Below are positions 38,935 through 41,153 of a stretch of DNA of 41,153 nucleotides, piece by piece. Position 1 is the stretch's first letter, and the number at the start of each line of letters is the position of its first letter. The stretch is from IMG/VR virus record IMGVR_UViG_3300047551_001131, positions 1-41,153 of that record, one strand, 5' to 3'. The notes under the pieces are model-generated. The model was not told where the DNA came from. It saw only the letters and a list, made by a program, of their open reading frames with translations, and made no database searches. The position numbers were made by a program, and so were the translations under genes. The stretch is from a virus.

Positions 38935-40826
38935 TGGCGTTTAACTACATCCTCATCACGAGTGCTACGACCCCCGTTGGTCTTGGCACGACTGGTGTCA
39001 TCAGCGCGGCGGTGTATGACAGCACCACGAGCGCAATTGATACTAGCTTTGAGGGTGTTATCAACTTCTCGCTGGACACTACCAGTGCTGGGTCAATCTC
39101 TTTTGCCGCAGCGACGGCGCTCGGAAGTTTCGGGATTGCATCAATCTCCTACACCGCAGCATCTGTCGGTTCGGTAGACATTAGGGCGAACTACGATACC
39201 GTCACCCTTGACGGGACGCAATCGCTACTTATCCATCCTCGGCACATCAACATCACCTCGTCCTCATCCCCGCTCGCTTCTGGCGACAACAGGCTGCTTG
39301 TTGCCGAGATCCTCAATAGCTCCCTTTCGGTAGACACCGCAGACAACACCACGTCCGTCACCTTCTCCCAGACAGGGACTGGTACGCTTGCCAGCCTCGG
39401 TGCTGCCACTGCCGTCAATGGCGTGGCCTCACGACTTGTGACTGGCGACGACATCGGTGTGTTGACCATCTCCGCCACGGCGACCAGCGTTGCGCCAGAC
39501 TCACAGGTGCTAGACGTTGCCAACGGCACGCGAGTCAACACTTCTGGCGCACAAGGAAAGTGGTTTTCGCAGTCGCCATTCCGAATCACACTATGGGATA
39601 CCACTGGGACCAATCGTGGTCGCGGATCAGTCAAGGCAGTGATCTCTGACGCAAAGTATATCGGTGTCTCCTCGTACCTCAATGAGGGCGGGGAGATGTT
39701 CTTTACCCTGCCATACAACCACCCGCAGGTCAACGAGTGCCAGCCACTTCTTCGGCACTACCGCGTCGAGCGATGGGATGAAGAGGACGGCATCTACCGC
39801 ACCGTCGGCAACGGTATCCTTCAGGACTACGAGGCGACGGACAACGAGGTTGTCTTCTATGGCGTTGACTACCTGACGGTCCTCAACCAGACGGTCACGG
39901 ACACGGCATCCGCAATCAGCGGGGCAACGGTGACCTACAACGACAAGACCATCTCAACCATCTTCCAATCCGAGATGAGCGTGGCAAGGACGACCGCAAA
40001 CTCTCGACTTGGGTTCATCAATGTTGAGGCAACGATTAACCCTTCCACTAAAACTTACGACTTCTTCACTGCTGGCGAGCAGCGCACCGACTTCCTCCGC
40101 AACATCTGCGGTATCGCCCAGGAGGGGACGACAACGAAGGTGGTGTTTGGCAACAGGATTGAGTCACCATCGCAAAGCTACAACTCGTTCTTCCTAGATA
40201 TGAACTACGCGACAGCAACGAACAATAGCCTCCGCCTTGTGTATGGCGGCAACGTCAAGCGGTTCTCATACAGTCCAAACTTCAAGAGCCTCCGCACTCG
40301 TGCGGTGGTAATTGCCACCAGCATCTACAACGGCGTTACCCCAACAAAGATCTGGTCAGCCTTCATCACATCCAGCCTTCGGACAACCTACGGAATGATT
40401 GACCGAGTAGACGTTCAAGAGAACATCATCTCCGCAAACACGGTGTCAGCACGGGCTGCGTTCAACCTGTACCAGTCCAGCGAAGAGAAGATCAAGTACA
40501 TCAGCGTTGCCGTCGTGGACGGCTCCATCATCCCGTACAAGAACTACAAGTTGGGTGACGACATCCGCGTAGTCATTAAGCGAGGCATCGTGGATATTAA
40601 CACAAACCTAACCTTGCGCGGGCAGCAGTGGGTTGGTCGAGAGGACGGCTCTGAGACCATTACCTTTGACTTCTTCAACCGCAGCCAGCGCACCTTTGAG
40701 ATCAGCCCGTACATCCCACGCGGTCCTCTGGAACAGATCAACATCGCCAACGCGCAACTCACCCCGACAACGGAATCTGGATCAGACCACCTGTCTGGAC
40801 CCAAGGTTCCAGAGCCTCGGAACTAG
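38934..40826 (+). CDS. Baseplate/minor tail protein with N-terminal Ig-like domains
   Basis: A 630-residue protein. Residues 1-95 and about 100-195 are two Ig-like (invasin/Big-type) domains: ITSATTPVGLGTTGVISAAV and ITSSSSPLASGDNRLLVAEI with matching SIDIRANY/VLTISAT strand endings. From about 205, WFSQSPFRITLWDTTGTN, LNEGGEMFFTLPYNHPQVNE and RVERWDEEDGIYRTVGNGIL correspond to phage tail baseplate/Tal-like proteins. The Ig domains could bind glycan or decorate the tip. The ATG at 38934 overlaps the Dit-like stop (TAATG). Confidence 0.72.
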   Translation: MAFNYILITSATTPVGLGTTGVISAAVYDSTTSAIDTSFEGVINFSLDTTSAGSISFAAATALGSFGIASISYTAASVGSVDIRANYDTVTLDGTQSLLIHPRHINITSSSSPLASGDNRLLVAEILNSSLSVDTADNTTSVTFSQTGTGTLASLGAATAVNGVASRLVTGDDIGVLTISATATSVAPDSQVLDVANGTRVNTSGAQGKWFSQSPFRITLWDTTGTNRGRGSVKAVISDAKYIGVSSYLNEGGEMFFTLPYNHPQVNECQPLLRHYRVERWDEEDGIYRTVGNGILQDYEATDNEVVFYGVDYLTVLNQTVTDTASAISGATVTYNDKTISTIFQSEMSVARTTANSRLGFINVEATINPSTKTYDFFTAGEQRTDFLRNICGIAQEGTTTKVVFGNRIESPSQSYNSFFLDMNYATATNNSLRLVYGGNVKRFSYSPNFKSLRTRAVVIATSIYNGVTPTKIWSAFITSSLRTTYGMIDRVDVQENIISANTVSARAAFNLYQSSEEKIKYISVAVVDGSIIPYKNYKLGDDIRVVIKRGIVDINTNLTLRGQQWVGREDGSETITFDFFNRSQRTFEISPYIPRGPLEQINIANAQLTPTTESGSDHLSGPKVPEPRN

Positions 40827-40827
40827 A

Positions 40828-41070
40828 GTGACTGGAAGTCAGTTTGCAAGCATCCTCAAATCCATCCAAGAGGTCCGAACGGAGATCTCAGCAAGGCTGG
40901 ACCTGATTGACGAGCGCCTACGAGCGGTCGAGGTGGACCTTGCCCGCAATGCAACGGCTGATGAAATCAGCAAGGAAGCTGGCATAGCTGTACGATGGAA
41001 AGTGGGTATTTTGGTGTCCGCTGTGGGCATCATTGTTTCCCTGCTGATGAAAATACTGGAGGCATTGTGA
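40828..41070 (+). CDS. Coiled-coil plus membrane protein (XhlA/holin-like)
   Basis: An 80-residue protein from GTG at 40828. Residues 8-50 form a heptad coiled coil (ILKSIQEVRTEISARLDLID, ERLRAVEVDLARNA), followed by a hydrophobic C-terminal helix (VGILVSAVGIIVSLLMKIL). This plan is like haemolysin XhlA or Rz-type accessory lysis proteins. A second holin-like gene lies at 19327, so it may act as an antiholin or spanin-like partner, or as a tail-tip anchor. Its stop overlaps the next start. Confidence 0.62.
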   Translation: MTGSQFASILKSIQEVRTEISARLDLIDERLRAVEVDLARNATADEISKEAGIAVRWKVGILVSAVGIIVSLLMKILEAL

Positions 41071-41153
41071 GCCTTGAGCAGGACATCCACGAGCTTCGCA
41101 TTCAGGGTCTTTCCTTCTCTGTAATTGGGGCGAGGTTGGGTCTCACCAAGGAC
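41067..41153 (+). CDS. N-terminus of helix-turn-helix protein, cut by the window edge
   Basis: A GTG overlapping the previous stop (GTGA) opens 29 codons that run off the window: MSLEQDIHELRIQGLSFSVI then GARLGLTKD. This is a compact HTH of the resolvase/sigma-like type (LRxxGLSxxxIxxRLGLT). Such HTHs are found at the N-terminus of phage phosphoesterases, and the left edge of the window starts inside one on the same strand, so the two fragments may belong together. Confidence 0.6.
   Translation, partial: MSLEQDIHELRIQGLSFSVIGARLGLTKD

Noticed and set aside
1-41153. CRISPR array, tRNA genes, integrase or insertion sequence
   Set aside because: No regularly spaced repeats, no cloverleaf with conserved T-loop, and no transposase or recombinase motifs were seen; the Cas4-like gene stands alone with ERF.
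1-41153. Direct terminal repeat joining the two window ends
   Set aside because: The first and last tens of bases show no shared sequence, so closure cannot be claimed from the sequence alone.

Overview
The window reads as most of the genome of a tailed double-stranded DNA bacteriophage, about 41 kb. It has a terminase, portal, scaffold, N4-gp56-like capsid protein, tail genes, holins and a DnaB helicase. Genes are tightly packed with ATGA, GTGA, TTGA and TAATG overlaps, starts are often GTG or TTG, and Shine-Dalgarno sites are strong (AGGAGG). No integrase, recognisable repressor, tRNA or CRISPR array was seen, so a lytic life style is likely. The host cannot be named from the sequence. A gene starting at the right edge (helix-turn-helix N-terminus) and one entering at the left edge (metallophosphoesterase) may be halves of one gene, which would mean the contig is an almost closed or permuted genome.

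Layout. (1) 1-7219, plus strand: phosphoesterase, two sugar-nucleotide short-chain dehydrogenase/epimerase proteins, a Cas4-like nuclease, an ERF annealing protein, a possible SSB-like protein, a Holliday-junction-resolvase-like nuclease, an RmlC-like epimerase, an Nmad1-type nucleotide-modification-associated protein and several zinc-ribbon mini-proteins. A hairpin with a T-tract on the minus strand ends the opposing operon at 7223-7253. (2) 12675-7282, minus strand: an early-type operon of about 14 small genes ending in dnaB, including an RlpA-like double-psi beta-barrel protein and several membrane mini-proteins. (3) 12771-13823: a non-coding control region of about 1 kb with a minus-strand promoter, three 17-bp dyads, three 13-bp direct repeats, G-rich tracts and an AT-rich patch; it is a candidate origin/regulatory hub between divergent transcription units. 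(4) 13824-41153, plus strand: basic small proteins, SprT-like and HNH proteins, a tail fibre, a lysis cassette (C39-like cysteine peptidase and holin), sugar/glycosyl transferases, terminase, portal, two very large virion-type proteins (934 and 2144 residues), scaffold, capsid, glycosyltransferase, adaptor, Dit-like protein, Ig-domain baseplate protein and a coiled-coil/membrane protein.

The most striking element is a set of five type-II hammerhead ribozymes on the minus strand (11083-12769), one in every real intercistronic gap of the upstream half of the early operon and one in its leader. Each has the conserved core (GAAA, UC cleavage site, CUGAUGA), a closed stem I and a closed stem III. 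In each, the loop of stem I is complementary over 4-6 bases to the segment just before the next gene's Shine-Dalgarno site, with different but compensating bases in all five copies. They should cut the polycistronic early RNA into units that carry a hairpin/pseudoknot at the 5' end and a hairpin at the 3' end.

A second genome-wide signal is the apparent absence of CCGG and near absence of CATG by manual reading, consistent with selection by restriction systems of past hosts.
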